Positions 25,436-39,387 are shown, numbered from the stretch's first letter. The stretch: 64,000 nucleotides of DNA from Macrobrachium rosenbergii (GCF_040412425.1 NC_089743.1:83141471-83205470); one strand, 5' to 3'. Notes: generated by a model not told the origin, from the sequence alone. A program made the numbers and translations.

Positions 25436-25554
25436 ATTTCTGGCTCACATCGGGATCGAACCCAGGTCTTTCAAGTAATATGGCAATGTGGGTTAGTCGG
25501 CAGAACCCTTGCCTTTCACTTGCGAGGCCTGGGTTCGATCGCAAAGTGAGTCAG

Positions 25555-25558
<4 letters not shown>
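25436..25558. mobile_element. tRNA-like SINE piece with inverted ends
   Basis: The plus strand has an A-box-like GGGTTAGTCGG (about 25490) and a B-box-like GGGTTCGATCG (25531-25541), at a spacing close to that in tRNA genes. An inverted copy of the B-box end lies at 25436-25468 (TTTCTGGCTCAC, GATCGAACCCAGG). A (TC)n(TTC)n tail follows. I see no complete cloverleaf, so this is a tRNA-derived repeat, not a tRNA gene. Confidence 0.5.
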
Positions 25559-25560
<2 letters not shown>

Positions 25561-25614
<54 letters not shown>

Positions 25615-25644
25615 TCTTCTTCTTCTTCTTCTTCTTCTTCTTCT
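25561..25644. repeat. (TC)n(TTC)n microsatellite
   Basis: 50 bp of TC followed by 34 bp of TTC, at the tail of the tRNA-like piece. Confidence 0.98.
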
Positions 25645-25746
25645 GTTTAACGTGCTTTTTCCCAGTTTTCATATGGGGTAAGCACTCTCCATATATATAT
25701 ACTATATATGTTTAATTTTTTATCACACCGTGATTTATATACAATT

Positions 25747-26179
<433 letters not shown>

Positions 26180-26307
26180 ATTAAATTCTTTATATACAAG
26201 AACTAAATTTAAGATTTATTCTACCTTATAATACATGTACGTAAAATTCTGGAGAGGTTATTAACATACCTCATACTACAAGCCGTGCTAATCTTGATTA
26301 TACAAGG

Positions 26308-26340
<33 letters not shown>

Positions 26341-26527
26341 GGGCATAGTTGTGGTGGCGATGAGGATTCCCGCAGGTATCACTGACAGTGGAAAGACAAG
26401 GGTATCGCATTCACGGGGTCACACAACCTGAATTTGAGCATACCACATATACAGAGCAAAGCTACATTATAATAATCCTGATAGATTAATTTCAATACTG
26501 AAACTCACTGAAAGGGTTAAGGCCTGA

Positions 26528-26714
26528 TTCAACATATTTCACGATGCAATTTAAATAAAACATAATTCAACATATTTCATGATACAATTTAATTCTATTA
26601 GTTGCAAAGTTTCAAGATGCTCCTTTGACCTCGCGTATATAAAAAACTTAAATTCTAATAGCCGCAAACTATACAGATAGTCCTTTGACCTCGTGTATAA
26701 AAAAAACTTAAATT
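26528..26714. repeat. Two small adjacent tandem duplications
   Basis: ATTCAACATATTTCA with CAATTTAA occurs twice (about 26528 and 26567). Then a unit of about 60 bp with TCCTTTGACCTCG and AAAAAACTTAAATTCTA occurs twice (about 26592 and 26652). Confidence 0.8.
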
Positions 26715-29227
26715 CTAAACTTGATACTTAATACAATCTTTGGCGATGTAATCACCCAAATACCGGTTTCTAAGACTGACCCAGTAAGACCAGTACAACT
26801 AGTTTTTCTCAATAAGTGAAAAAATGCACACACACCAATCACTTTCGTATTCAGTTTCACGGCAAAAATTAAATCATTACTTTGAAATACACTACTAAAT
26901 ATCTGCAGGGATTCTGACAAATGAACATGTGACTATAACATGTGTCAAGAACACATAAATTTTCATTCACAAAGCCACAGCCACCTGTCGAACCTTGTAT
27001 TAATGACTGCAACAAACTGTTACTATTTAAATGTATTTCTGTCTCTATAAAACACAGACAACAGACAGTAACACAACACTTAATGGTAATCAAACGAGTT
27101 ACATGCCACCGAAACATTTGGTAATGCAAACAAAATTATTTCTGTTGCTGGGTAGAGATTTATGAAATGAATTCTGCCTATTCCAAACACTGTGGCACTA
27201 TTTCCAACTCATGCTTGCTTTATACAAACTTCTTTCACACGGGGATCATTGACTTTCGTCTTTGGCACCAGCTGTTAGATTAACTCACTCTCACGAGTTT
27301 TACTTATAAGACAACGAAGCTTGCGTGTGCCAACTTCAAAACGAGGCAGGCATAAATGCGACGCCGTTCACCTCACTAGTAACATAAGCCGTGCTTTGTG
27401 TGAGCGGTCCCTCTCTAGAACTGGTGCAGGATTCTGTAAGCTGCCGCGAGGATGCCGCCACTGAGTCCTGCTGCTACCCATCTAAACATACCCCACTACC
27501 CATCCACTCAGGCCTCCTTGCCCTTCTCTTCCCAACAAATTCAGAGCCAGTAGGTGAGGAGGTTAGGGCTGGGTAATGCGGTGGGTGGGGATAGGGCGTC
27601 TGCACTCTCTCTGCTAACGGCTCCCATGAATAAACGTCTCTCTTACCTCTCGAATCTCAAGCACCAACTTGAAGGATGTCGTGAGATCCCTAACTCCTTC
27701 CAATGCAAAATGACGGTCACTTGCACAAACACATAATTGTATCGGATGCAGGTCACGTCTATGCAATTAGAACGAACCACAAACAACCCTCAACTCAATT
27801 GTAATTTTAAATATCCAACGCAATCCGCAAAATTGCGAAAGAATTTTCCGCGGCCAACGTCGGAGTTGTTTAGATAGGCGGGCTGGGTGAATTTGGTTAA
27901 GGGGTGAGAGGGGATTACCGGGTCTTAGCCGAGGGGAAACGGTTTACCTTGCCAGCACGAGGTGCGAACCAGGAGGTGTTGGGAGGAAGAGAAGAGTCAA
28001 GTCAATCTGGGCTGGGGGGAAAGGGGACTTTTTCACGATAAACTGGGGTAACTGAACGGTGCGCGTGTTCGAAGGGTGGGTGAGCATGGATATGGACGAT
28101 AGCAGGAAGGGGAAGGAGGAAGCTTCGGTCGGCAGGACGACGCAGAAAGCTGCCTAGAGCCCTACTAAAGGCTGTGTGGAGTGTGGTAGGAGAATGGTGG
28201 TGGACGACTGTAACTTACAACCTCCAACTCGACATGGCTAGTAGCTCTGATATCCTTACGTTGTGGCAGCTCTTTATTTATTGATCTTGCCATAACCGTT
28301 CTCCTGTTGACTGCATGCCGCACCACTATGCAGTGAGTGGGAGGAGGAGGAGGAAGAGCATGTCAAAGACGTGGCATTAAAAAAAATATAAGAGCCGAGT
28401 GTCCCTAAGATACGACTCCATTTACTCGTTCATTTGCTCAACAAGGGATTTGAGGTCTCACCAGATCTGACCAGAAAAAGCACAAGAAAATGCCCGAGAC
28501 ATGCAGGAAAACGGCTGAGAAGCTAAAGGTGCAAAGTAAGATGGTGACGGAAGAGCCAGCTGGGTGGGGCAGGTACGAAAGGCATTTGCTATCTCGACTC
28601 CCCATTCTCCGAATGGGGGGAGGGTTTAACGTCATCACGCAAAATAACCTCTGTGCCACACCCCCATTCACCCTCCCACTCGCTACACAGGAAACTTCTC
28701 AAAAGATTTCAAGCATCTTCATATATTATTACGTTCTATGAACACTTAAGGTGTATATTCTAATGCGTTGCTTTCTGCTATCCAGTACACGACGATCTAC
28801 GTCTAATCAACACAAATAAACAACTTCAATAGACAAGAGCTCAACTTGTAAATCAATTACGCCTTTGCATTCCTCAGTCAATAATTCAATAGAGTAGTTC
28901 TCCATTGCCTACTCACCACTATACCTTCCTTAAGCATGAATACCTCCACTACATACAGCTGCACCAGTGACAGAGCAATGCAGGGCATTCGTAAGTCGAC
29001 AAAAGCAACCCTTGGCAACCAAAAACATCGGGCGAAATACACGCTGACCGGTTTCAGTTAGAACCTCCTTTTCGATAAATCAGAGACTGCTAGGCAGGAG
29101 TGTTTACCATGCTAGACATCCCGGAAGTCAAAAGATGAAGGTTGGTGAACAGCCATACCGATCACATACAATTAAACTCAACTTATTAAATTAAATGGCT
29201 GCTGATCATGGCAATTATATATAATTA

Positions 29228-29230
<3 letters not shown>

Positions 29231-29294
<64 letters not shown>
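29231..29294 (+). repeat. (GA)n microsatellite
   Basis: 64 bp of pure GA. Confidence 0.98.
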
Positions 29295-29297
<3 letters not shown>

Positions 29298-29488
29298 TGG
29301 CATCACTCAAGTTTTATTTGGAGAACAAACAAGTACCGGCTGACTTCATACCTGTTCTCAAGCATTGCATTAACAAGATGTAACTCTCTATTTGCAACTA
29401 TGACAACACTACTTAGCTGTTTATTGAAATCCAACAGGAAATGGCTTTTCTTAGCCTTGAATTTCATCTTTCCAGTAAAGGTTAAAAA

Positions 29489-29652
<164 letters not shown>

Positions 29653-29943
29653 TACATACATACATACACACGGGCAAATACCAAGCCACAAGCACCGTTT
29701 AATAACGAGAATTATAACTAAAAGGGTGCTTCTACGCTAATCAGGCAACATGAAATGGTTTACGATTTCAAACCTTCAAGAAAATAAAACAATTGAAAAC
29801 GATAAAAAATGGTAGCATCTATTGCAGCAGTAAGGTTGTTAGGACTTCAGGATAGAACGACAGGAAAATCTATTACAAACAGAAGGTTAAAGAATTCTAG
29901 GGAACGCGAAGCACTGGAACAAAAATCGCATACCTTAAGGTAG

Positions 29944-30265
29944 GTATAAATATTTGTTCCGAGAAAAGACCAATTTATTGATTGCCAATTCTGATATCAT
30001 ATCGTCTTATAAATATTTGTTTCAAGAAAAGACCAATTTATTGACTGCTAATTCTGACATCATATCGTCTTATAAATATTTATGTTCCGAAAAAAGACCA
30101 ATTTATTGATTGCTAATTCTGACATCATATCGACTTATAAATATTTATGTTCCGAGAAAAGACCAATTAATTGATTGCTAATTCTGACATCATATAGACT
30201 TATAAATATTTATGTTCCGAGAAAAGACCAATTTACGATTACTTAATTCGGAAATCATATCGTCT
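29944..30265. repeat. 63-bp minisatellite, about 5 units
   Basis: Units of about 63-64 bp share TATAAATATTT, GAAAAGACCAATTTATTGAT and CTGACATCATATCG. Five recognisable copies occur, with the outer ones more diverged. It lies inside the giant intron. Confidence 0.9.
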
Positions 30266-33151
30266 ACTCCTGAAGACCTTTAATCCTATCTTCCTATAGG
30301 GTCGGCTGCGCGAAGCTACATTCGCCACAGAATTCTACCTTGGGTGAGTTCATCTCTCGATTCTGACATCAAATGTGGCAGAGCTAACTCCATTACCCTA
30401 CCAATTCAAAAGCCAAAAAATGGCCTCTTCGGTAAAACGTTGTCCATTCTGCTTTACAATATGGAAAAGAGTTTTATTGCGTAGGTTAATGGTCAGCAAA
30501 CCTTTTACATCTTAACAGCTCTAATTTCAAAGACTGTGAACTTCATGCTGAATATTCTTTCAGTCTAAGCTGACCAATGGTCTAAATATTCTACTCTGGC
30601 CTACTTCTCTCAAGTGAAACATCACCTGTCCAAATACAAAAACAATGCATTGCCAACATTTGCCTTATACAGTGGGTTATATTCTTCGGAACATGTGGGC
30701 CGCATGGGACAACTGACTTATAATTTTGGACACTTCGATTTCGGATGTAATGTCACAATCTTTCCGTACCTCCCCAAAGGAAGGCTATGGGGAAATATAT
30801 AAGCACAGCTTCCAAAATAGGGTACATAAATTACTCATATCTTTTTTTTTTTTTCATCGGCCTAAGACGTTGACAAGTAAGAGACATCCGGAAGACATAT
30901 CATTAAGAACGTCTAAACCTCAAAACAGGTTGTGGTAGACTCACGTTGCACGACTTCTCTTCTCTTCCTAATTTATACCTTGGATGAAAAAGAGAATTGT
31001 TTCGATGATAATTCTCACCAACTGTAGATTACAAAGCTATATCGCACAAACCATGATTTTTGTCATAATTCATGGCGTGACTGATAAGATTAGCATCAAC
31101 CCATTGGTAGCCTTCCACTAATAGATCCCACTTATCTAATGATAACCTACAATACTTGAAAAAACAGGGCCAGTAATGTTAATCTGAATAAAAATGAACA
31201 TTCTTGCTCTAAGTGCAAATGATGCACGAGGTCATTCATATGTAATCTGAAGTGGACAAAAATAGGACACGGTAAAATAAAGTTTTTCCTCAAAGATGGT
31301 GATTTGAAGGAAAACGTCACAGGAGATTACTGGGCCATGAAATGTATACAGATGTTAGTCTAGAACACACTATATACATGCGTGTGTATACAAAGACGGG
31401 TATAATTAACCTTCCCAGATATTTTGAAGGCCTCGGTTAGGTTACGAAATTAATCCTGTTAAGGCCTCTCATAACTGGATGGAACAAGGTCCAAGCTCGC
31501 CCAGAGAAAACCGCAGCTTCGTCAGCATAAACCAACCTGGCTTATGGCTTCATGTAGAAAAGCCTTTAAAAGACTTCATTCTTCATTACTAACATCTGAT
31601 TATAATTACAACGAGTTTTCATTCACTGCAGGTCTTAGCATTTTTAAGTATAATCGTATTTACTAATTACAGTAAGTACCAGCTTGAGTAACCTTGATAC
31701 GATGGATTACAAGACGATAAACCATCTTAGTACTTTAGAATAAATGTTAATACATCATTCAATAAAGTAAGTCAACTCGAAATTAAAACCTTGATTCATA
31801 ATGTTCTGATAAAACCAAGGATATCTCAATACAAATGTGGGAGAAAGTGAGAGACTTTATAGCTTTGAATTTTCCTCCACACACGATTATCCCAATCCTG
31901 ATAACTTTTCCATGTTTCTGGGCGTGAATCAATTGCTTTTCTAGAGGTCAGGCTACTGCTTTTCACAATTTCCTTCAAGGCTGGTTAGATAGGGCAAGAA
32001 AATCCCTAACATGCCATCCTTCCCTTGAGCCGAGCCGAGTTTGTGTAAAAAAAAAAAAAAGTATCAACACAATCTACATTTGAAATTCGTACAGCCATAA
32101 ATCACACAAAAGTTGAAGGAAAGGATAAAGGAAATCATACTAAGAAATAAAGGACAAAACAGGTATCGTATCAGATTATAAATCATCCCTACTTATCTCG
32201 GGAATACAAAGTGCTTACCGTTTAAGACGAAACTGGAATCCCTGACGAGGTAACAAGTCCTGATGCCCATCTTCAATTCAGCAGCGATAAGATAAAGTAT
32301 AAGGTCCTATATCGATATTAAAAAAACGATAATCGACGTCGAATTCCTCGGAGTACCGGCAGAGCAGGGTCGACCTGTTTGTCGGTTCGTCAAGCAGCAT
32401 AATCCCCAACAAGTTATTCTAGATTTCCAAGAAGGAAGTCGCCGAAAGTTCGGTAAAACTAAAATTCACAAAACCCATTGTGAATGATTATAACGCACAC
32501 TTTGTTCTTAAATTTTACGCTCATGCTCATTATGCCAATCAGGCAAGAGATTACTGCTTCTAAATGGTCTTATTATCACTCGTATACCACTGGAGACGTG
32601 CTCTCTTCATGCAAATCGAAGTAAACTTCACTACAAAACCAACAGTGACACCACCATCTCTCTCTCTCTCTGCCCCGCGGACTATCACTGTCACACTCAG
32701 GCCCTTCCCTCCAGGACTGCCATTATCTTCAATAGAAGTTCAGTAAAGAGATTACCTTTGACCGGACGTAGAAATCGTGACGTGTCCCTGAACAACAGCA
32801 TAAATCCTGCGACGAAGTGGTAAGAAGGCTTCTTCGCCTTCTTGCTCCGCCAAAGGAGGCAGAGACTGGAATGTGCAGCGGCACCAAAGGGGTAACAAAA
32901 GAAGCCATGACAATGAATATTGTGAAGGTTTTCTTGCGTCTGACGTTTAGATGGATTCCTCTCATCCAAATAGAACGCGGGGATTAAGAAAAAGGTTGAA
33001 CTGAGGTCAACTACATACTGTTGCCAATAACAGACACAGAAAGACGCAGAAACGGAATACTAGAAACAAAAAGGAAAACGGGGCACCACAATTGCCGAAC
33101 AGTAACAAGCATTACAGTATATAAACAAATAAGCTAACATGTACACACACT

Positions 33152-33259
<108 letters not shown>

Positions 33260-34609
33260 AATAAAAATTTTTCGATAAATATAATTCGAGAGTGATGACA
33301 AAACCTGTTTTAATGCTTAATTTCATTGTACGCAAAGTAATGTTGCTATCCAAAGCACATGAAACCATAAGCTCTAATACAAGTAAAACTGAAAAAATAA
33401 TTTCCTAACTGATGCACAGTAGGAACGAAATATTATGTTGAATAACCAACCCTGCAACTGTCAAGGTTCGTGGAAGGTGATTTATGACAAAAAATATCCG
33501 AGAAAAATTAAAAATTAAACTATTATAAAATTCCTTAATTGGGAAATGTAAAAAAAAAAAAAAAATCTTCAATCTTTTCTATCCTTCTTACGTTCTCAAA
33601 ATCTGCTTTTAGTCTTAATAAAGGAGGATTCGAAGAACATTTAAAATTAACGAATTAAAACTTCTAGCACCTAAATACAAAACTAGCCTGGAATTTTTTT
33701 AATTCCTGGGACAAAACGTATTCTTAACTTCCACAGCAGAAGTATTTGACTACGAATAAATAAATAAACACTCAACTTATCCAGACACAAAGACAGCTTT
33801 AATATTTAAACTATCTTAAAAATATCGATATCAACGAACAATTTTCATGCTATAAAAGTGGGATTATTAACCGAAGAGGGCAAACAAGGACGCTCTAGAA
33901 TCGCCTGAAGCAAAAGGATTATGTACTGGAATATTTGTGCATGTTATCAAAATAATTTTTTCAAGATCTTTGAATACATAACACCGACGTACTTTCAAAT
34001 AACTTTCCGAGGCCAAGAAGGGGAACGGAGGTTTAATATAATTGCAGTGTCCTATTATTCAAGTTCATATATCCTTTAAAAGTCACCGTTTTAGGAATTT
34101 CAGTTTAAATACCCGTTACGCATTCATTACCAGCTGTTGTCCAGGGGAAAGCGAAAATGCTAAAACGACTTTCAAAACAACAGAGATCATTCGACCAGTT
34201 CCTTGACAAGAAACTAAACTCAAAACCGACATGCCTGATAAAAATCTGCTTTTACCTACTTGCGATACTCACCATGATAACTTATACACACAGTAAATCG
34301 AAGTGGAACCCCCTCGAATATAACAGTGAAAACCAATAAGAGTAAAATCGACACTATGCCTTATTCTAAAGCACACGTGACAACAATAATTTCTGTACAT
34401 TTCAAGTATGGTAAAATGAAACTACAGTACAACATGCAATAGTAAGATGATCATTCTGCCTCTAACAATTACAATTTGAATAACATTAAATGATTACAAA
34501 TATACAGCAAAAGCAGCAGTAATGATAACAATTAGAAGCACAATGAACATTCATTCAGCCAGACCGTTTGTGGTCAACTGAATGACTAAAATTCGGACTG
34601 AACACTCAC

Positions 34610-34715
34610 ATTCTGCTTCTTGGAGTTCCGGCTCGAGAGTGCCCTCCATATGCAAATGACGTATGATCTCTTTGAGACACTTGATGTTCGTCTGGGCAGT
34701 GGCGACCAATTCCGC
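34610..34715 (-). CDS. Exon H: helical continuation, phase-1 donor
   Basis: A 106-nt exon, phase 0 in (CCCTGTACAG|GCGGAA) and phase 1 out (GCAGAAT|GTGAGT). It encodes AELVATAQTNIKCLKEIIRH followed by LHMEGTLEPELQEAE, clearly helix-forming and continuing the helix of exon G. Its single leftover T can pair in frame with the first two bases of either the giant exon I (GC, giving Cys-Ile-Gly-Tyr) or exon J (GC, giving Cys-Trp-Gly-Ser). It is therefore the natural branch point for including or skipping the giant exon. Confidence 0.8.
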
Positions 34716-36108
34716 CTGTACAGGGCACAAAGAAAAATACATTTATATCTCGCGTCGGCAGTGACTATGCACCGGTATTACCTAAGTCAACGATTGAACA
34801 CAATATAATAAAGTACTTTGTCACAACAAATTACATGTGAATAGATAAATTTAATTATATAAGTTTTACAATTTGATAATATAAAATAAGACTCCAGGAT
34901 GTACAAACAACTGCAGATTCCAAGCACTTATGAAACAATTACAATAAAAAGGCCACTCGACATTGTTTTAGTTATATTAATGTTACCTCATCTGCGTATA
35001 GTTATATTAATGTTACCTCATCTGCGTAATCTTCGAATGAGTATTCCCATCCACATTAATTATCAACACTCTCACAAGATACTTCGGACGGCCTTCATGT
35101 ATGAAACCAAGGAACAGAAATGTGTCTAGCTCATCACCGTCAAGAACGCATTGTGGGCCAATACTGAAAGCGTTACAGGGACCACAGAGAGACATACACA
35201 AACGCACACCACCTTGCCCTTGCCAAGCTCTAAAACCTGTTTCGCATTTTATAATCCGTGTGGATACGACCGGAACGGTTAACTGATCATCCTAACGCTT
35301 TAATTAAAAAAAAAAAAGAAATAAAATTTTCGACATACACTTCATAATTTTATGGAATTTTTTAGGATCAATTAAAAACAGGTCATCTGTGACCTGGCAA
35401 TGATGTTAGTTGCCAGGAATGGCGCATACTTCAAGGCTGCCAACTTTTACTTGTGTCCACCTTTCTTTCTTCATAGTTCATCCTCATGGCACAAGTCAAG
35501 ACTGCAAGGTACAGTGATTTAAATAAATGCAAAATAGCGTCTTTCTGTAACTCGCATGATTTTCATCACATACACGAGCGCTTGCACACATACATAATGA
35601 AAGCAGGGAAGAAACACAGCGTACACATCTGCAGCAAACTCTTAACAGCTGTGAAAGCATTACAGGTACATTCTTGAAGCTGCAGACACAGCGGGAAACT
35701 TGTTTAGTCGGACACACACGGGAATGAATTTCATTTAAGTCAACATGAGTCATCGATGTCAAGGGCGGCAGACCCAAGGCTGGACCAGTCCACGCCTAAG
35801 CACTCAACAACAGAAAACGAATACGCACTGGTTCATAGAAAACTGTACTGTGACATTGGTCCAAAGTCTTAAAAATCGGGGAGACTGGCTTATTTCTTGA
35901 TGTCACGTGAGGCATGACTAAGCGATAACTTTTCGCGAACATGACATCCTGAACTAAACCTATCTCTTCTTAGGCTATTAAAAAGTTATCAAAATATGAA
36001 ATTTATACATATGATCGAAACAAAGGTAAGAAAATCTTAAGACGTTGCTGTTGCGTCTGCCAACACTGTGGGAAAAACTAAAATAACTTGGAGAGGGTAA
36101 ACACTTAC
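34716..36108 (-). other. Intron G-H
   Basis: 1.39 kb. It contains a 30-bp tandem duplication at 34971-35030 and otherwise nothing recognised. Confidence 0.7.
34971..35030. repeat. 30-bp tandem duplication
   Basis: Two near-identical copies of TAGTTATATTAATGTTACCT plus CATCTGCGTA. Confidence 0.9.
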
Positions 36109-36429
36109 GTAATCTAACCCCAGGGCAGCTTCGTTGGAATATTTTTTGAGGACGTTTTCTGACACCATGAGCTGTGACTTGGACTCGTTAATCACGTGAT
36201 GGAGGTCATCCAGATCAGAATCTGAATCTAAGTCACGAGGACCGGCAGGTGCCAAAGAGCGGAGACGGCGATGATGTGGGGACCGGCGTCCTCTGTAAGG
36301 GACTCCGGAAAAGGAAGAATCCCCTTCGGAGTCTATATATTTGCGGTAATCATCTCCGAAGTCTAAGAGCTTATGGGCTGCCTCCTGGTCGATGTCCTCT
36401 GAATATGGCTCACTCAAATACTTGTACTC
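36109..36429 (-). CDS. Exon G: start of predicted-helical region
   Basis: A 321-nt, 107-codon exon, phase 0-0, with acceptor TTTTCATTGCAG and donor TAC|GTAAGT. It begins EYKYLSEPYSEDIDQEAAHK, then LLDFGDDYRKYIDSEGDSS, an RRSPHHRRLR basic turn, and DLDSDSDLDDLHHVINESKS followed by QLMVSENVLKKYSNEAALG. The last third has heptad-like spacing and reads as an amphipathic helix, continued in exon H. This is the part I find most klarsicht/nesprin-like (a spectrin-like helical stretch), but I cannot align it here. Confidence 0.85.
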
Positions 36430-37213
36430 CTGCAATGAAAATTCCAATCATGTTTGTATGTGATCGTGTGAATACTTATAGCTCCTACACTAAGAGCAGT
36501 ATGTGATTACACGTGAAAAATGACCAAAATTCTACCGACGATTACCTAGAACCAAAGGTATGCCAACGAGCAGGCATGCCTACCATGCCAGCACTGCTAA
36601 AATGGCCAAGATTCCATACAAGACCCCACAGGAATGACCCATCACCAGCAAATATGTTTAGTACATTGGTGGTAGACTTAGAAAAGTACTTTTGGAGCTG
36701 ATGCAACAAAGAAAACATTGTGGGTACAAAGGATCATCTTTTAAAGCAAGGATTTGCCATCTGGTTGCGCTTTAACTCTACATAAATATTAATGTGATTT
36801 TGTTTTTACCATATTGTGTATATGTTCTCTTACATAGCTATTAAACCACATGACTTAAAGACTTGTCTATTACCGACCATGAGACTATAAATTAACATAT
36901 TAAAAGAAAAAGTCTATGTTGACGGTACAAAAAAAAAAAAAAAAAAAAAAAAAAAACAATCACCGATAAATGCTTGCTAACATAAGTAGTAGTTTCGGAA
37001 AAACTGTACAGATTGTGTAAAAAGTAGTGGTGTGTGTGTTTATGTGTGTGGGGGGGACCTGAAATGTTACACCTTTCCCATAAACGAAGAAATGCTGCTT
37101 CTAAAAAATCACGAGTTGAAAAATAAAACTACCAAGCTGCCTCATGAGTATAAAAAAATAATTTTGCACCGGAATCTACACTATCAATTAGTTAGTTTTC
37201 TGCCTCTACACAC
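36430..37213 (-). other. Intron F-G
   Basis: 784 nt, AT-rich, with an A-tract at 36929-36956 (T-tract on the sense strand). No other structure seen. Confidence 0.7.
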
Positions 37214-37503
37214 CTGGTAAGGGTCCCATGCTTGTTCAGACAGCGAGCTCATGTCCTCGTGGCCATTTTGCGGGTCGAGATCACTCATTTGGGTGATGCT
37301 GCGAGCTGTGTGGGCGGGGCTGCGGGTGGCCACCGTTTCCCGGATGACAGCGACCGGGCTGGCAGGGCGGGAATCGTCACTCGAATAGCAAGGATCACCA
37401 CGGGCGTGGGCTGGGGATCGAGGAACACCCAAAACCCCACCACAGTCCGATACACACTTTTCCGTGGATGACGAAATGCCGCCAGAACCTGCCCGACATC
37501 CTC
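37214..37503 (-). CDS. Exon F: Gly/Ser/Pro-rich segment leading into WDPYQ
   Basis: A 290-nt exon (2 + 96 codons), phase 1 in (TTTCAAACAG) and phase 0 out (TACCAG|GTGTGT). It encodes GGCRAGSGGISSSTEKCVSD, a proline/serine stretch with RSPAHARGDPCYSSDDSRP and ETVATRSPAHTARS, and ends SLSEQAWDPYQ. An alternative frame of the same DNA is also open for 79 codons, but only the frame given joins both neighbours. The WDPYQ end runs directly into EYKYLSEPYSEDID of exon G, an aromatic-rich junction that looks like the start of a folded region. Confidence 0.75.
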
Positions 37504-38984
37504 CTGTTTGAAATAGAAAGTCATTTGTTGAAAAATTTTTATTTTACTTTTTGCTTATACGAGAATATGAAGAGAAAGCATGGAACTTAGATGCCTCCTT
37601 CTTGTGAACCAATCTCTTCTATTCAGATTTTATTGCCTTTCAGTAATAATAATAATCCACCAACATGTTTGAACTCTCAATTATTTTTTCTTGTTTTCCT
37701 AAAAAATCTTTTTTTTTTTTATCTCGAGGAACATTTCTTATCTACAATGGATGTATCCTCACAAATGATTAAGTTCTTATAATCGTATGTTCATACGCCT
37801 TACCCACAAAAGATAAAGTTCTTAGCATTTCCAGCAGTGCATTCATATCCATTACTAACAAAAACTACAGCATGTTATTGCAAGTATCACTTTCATACAC
37901 CTTACTAACACATGCTAAAGTTATGATCACAAGTATCACATGCATTCACCTTACAAGCAAAACCTACTTCTTATCATTGCAAGTATCCCATTCATATGTC
38001 TCACCAACAAAGCCTAAGTTCGAATAAGGCAAACATCATACTCATACCTCTTACCAATAAAAGCTACAGGTCTTGTCTCTAGCGGTATAAAAATTATGTA
38101 ATTTAAAAGCATAGGATAAAGTTCGAATACAGCAAGTATCAAATGCATTTTACTTACTATCAAAAGTTAAAGCTCTTGTCAGAGCAAGTGCCACATTCAT
38201 ATACCTTACACATAAAAGCAAGTTCTAATCACTGCAACATATTGTATTTATATAAGCATCACTGTACAAATTCATGAAACTTTTCTAAAACTGGTATTGC
38301 TGACGGCTTGAGCAAGACTTATGTCAAATGCTAGATCATAACGTAAAGTTTTATACCTTTAAATACAAAATGTAAGGAGAAAATGGAAAGCACACCGTAA
38401 TTCACATGTGCAAACTACAGAAATATTCTACTTTAGCACTTCATATGATTTTCTGTCTTGACAAAACATGTCTCATTTTTTGAATTTCGCCTCTGATATT
38501 ACACAATCTTTTCTTCTGGCACAAACATGCACTGCCATTTGGATGTAATGAAATTAGACTGGTAAAACCATTCACTGCAGAGAGAAACTAACCACGTGGG
38601 TATGTGCGGCAACTATGAGCGCAAGTGGCGTATGTTGCCAATCCCTCCGAGGGGTACGTGAGACTATATATACATGCTTACTACCAACCATATTCTTACC
38701 ACCATTCAAAAGCAGAGTTGTCGTCGTCGTATGAAACGAACAATTAAATGGCAATTTTAAGATTGCGTTACACAACGAACACAACAGTACACACACACAC
38801 ACAAACATTTTTTCTGAATATGCTACTGCAATGCACTTAGCGTACTGTTCCTAGTACAATAAGGCTTTCATCAAATTCACGGGAACGGAACAGAACCGGA
38901 TACACATATGTAAACTCACACCTTTCCCAGTACTGAAACATTTGGAATGAAAACCAACACTCGCGTTCTATGTACTGTACTTAC
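37504..38984 (-). other. Intron E-F
   Basis: 1.48 kb. About a third is a heavily diverged tandem array (37.76-38.26 kb, described separately). The rest is unremarkable. Confidence 0.7.
37755..38262. repeat. Degenerate tandem array, period about 52 bp
   Basis: Nine or so badly diverged units recur, each with parts of CATTCATACACCTTACTAAC, AAAAGCTAAAGTTCTTATCA and TTGCAAGTATCAC. Divergence between units is much higher than in the other arrays, suggesting an old array. It lies in intron E-F. Confidence 0.75.
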
Positions 38985-39150
38985 CAGAGAAGGAAGAACT
39001 CTTGACAATATGCCTCCTGCAGTGCGATGCCGAGTCCGACCCGGAAGAGTGGGACTTTGAGAGTCGGCGACTGGGGGATACTTGGTTATTGTCAGATCCA
39101 CCAGACAAGTTCAACGTCAGACATTCAGAGCCAGAATCGGTTCGTCGCCC
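38985..39150 (-). CDS. Exon E: Ser-rich segment
   Basis: A 166-nt exon entering in phase 0 (ATTACAG|GGGCGA) and leaving in phase 1 (TTCTCTG|GTAAGT). It encodes GRRTDSGSECLTLNLSGGSD, then a segment with SPSRRLSKSHSSGSDS and CRRHIVKSSSFS. It is Ser/Arg-rich with several R-x-x-S sites and no recognisable fold. The final G plus the first two bases of exon F gives Gly, so the frame is continuous. Confidence 0.75.
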
Positions 39151-39387
39151 CTGTAATGACCAGACAAAGAAAATGGGTGAGTCATTTCCAGTCCGTTTTC
39201 TATAGATTCTAAACGCCTAACCACAACAAAATGAGGCAACACGTGTTCCCATGACCTAACTAACCATATTACCGGTTCAGCTTTGAAAGCTTGCAACTTG
39301 TAATATATATATAACTTAACATGTGTATAATCTTTATCTAGGCTATATAACATGTCACGTTTGGGATATTCACTATGAAACACTTAC

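Noticed and set aside
25485..25560. Functional tRNA gene
   Set aside because: Box-like motifs are present but no full cloverleaf or acceptor stem pairing.
37285..37524. Alternative 79-codon frame over exon F
   Set aside because: It does not join exon E or G in phase; the chosen frame does both.
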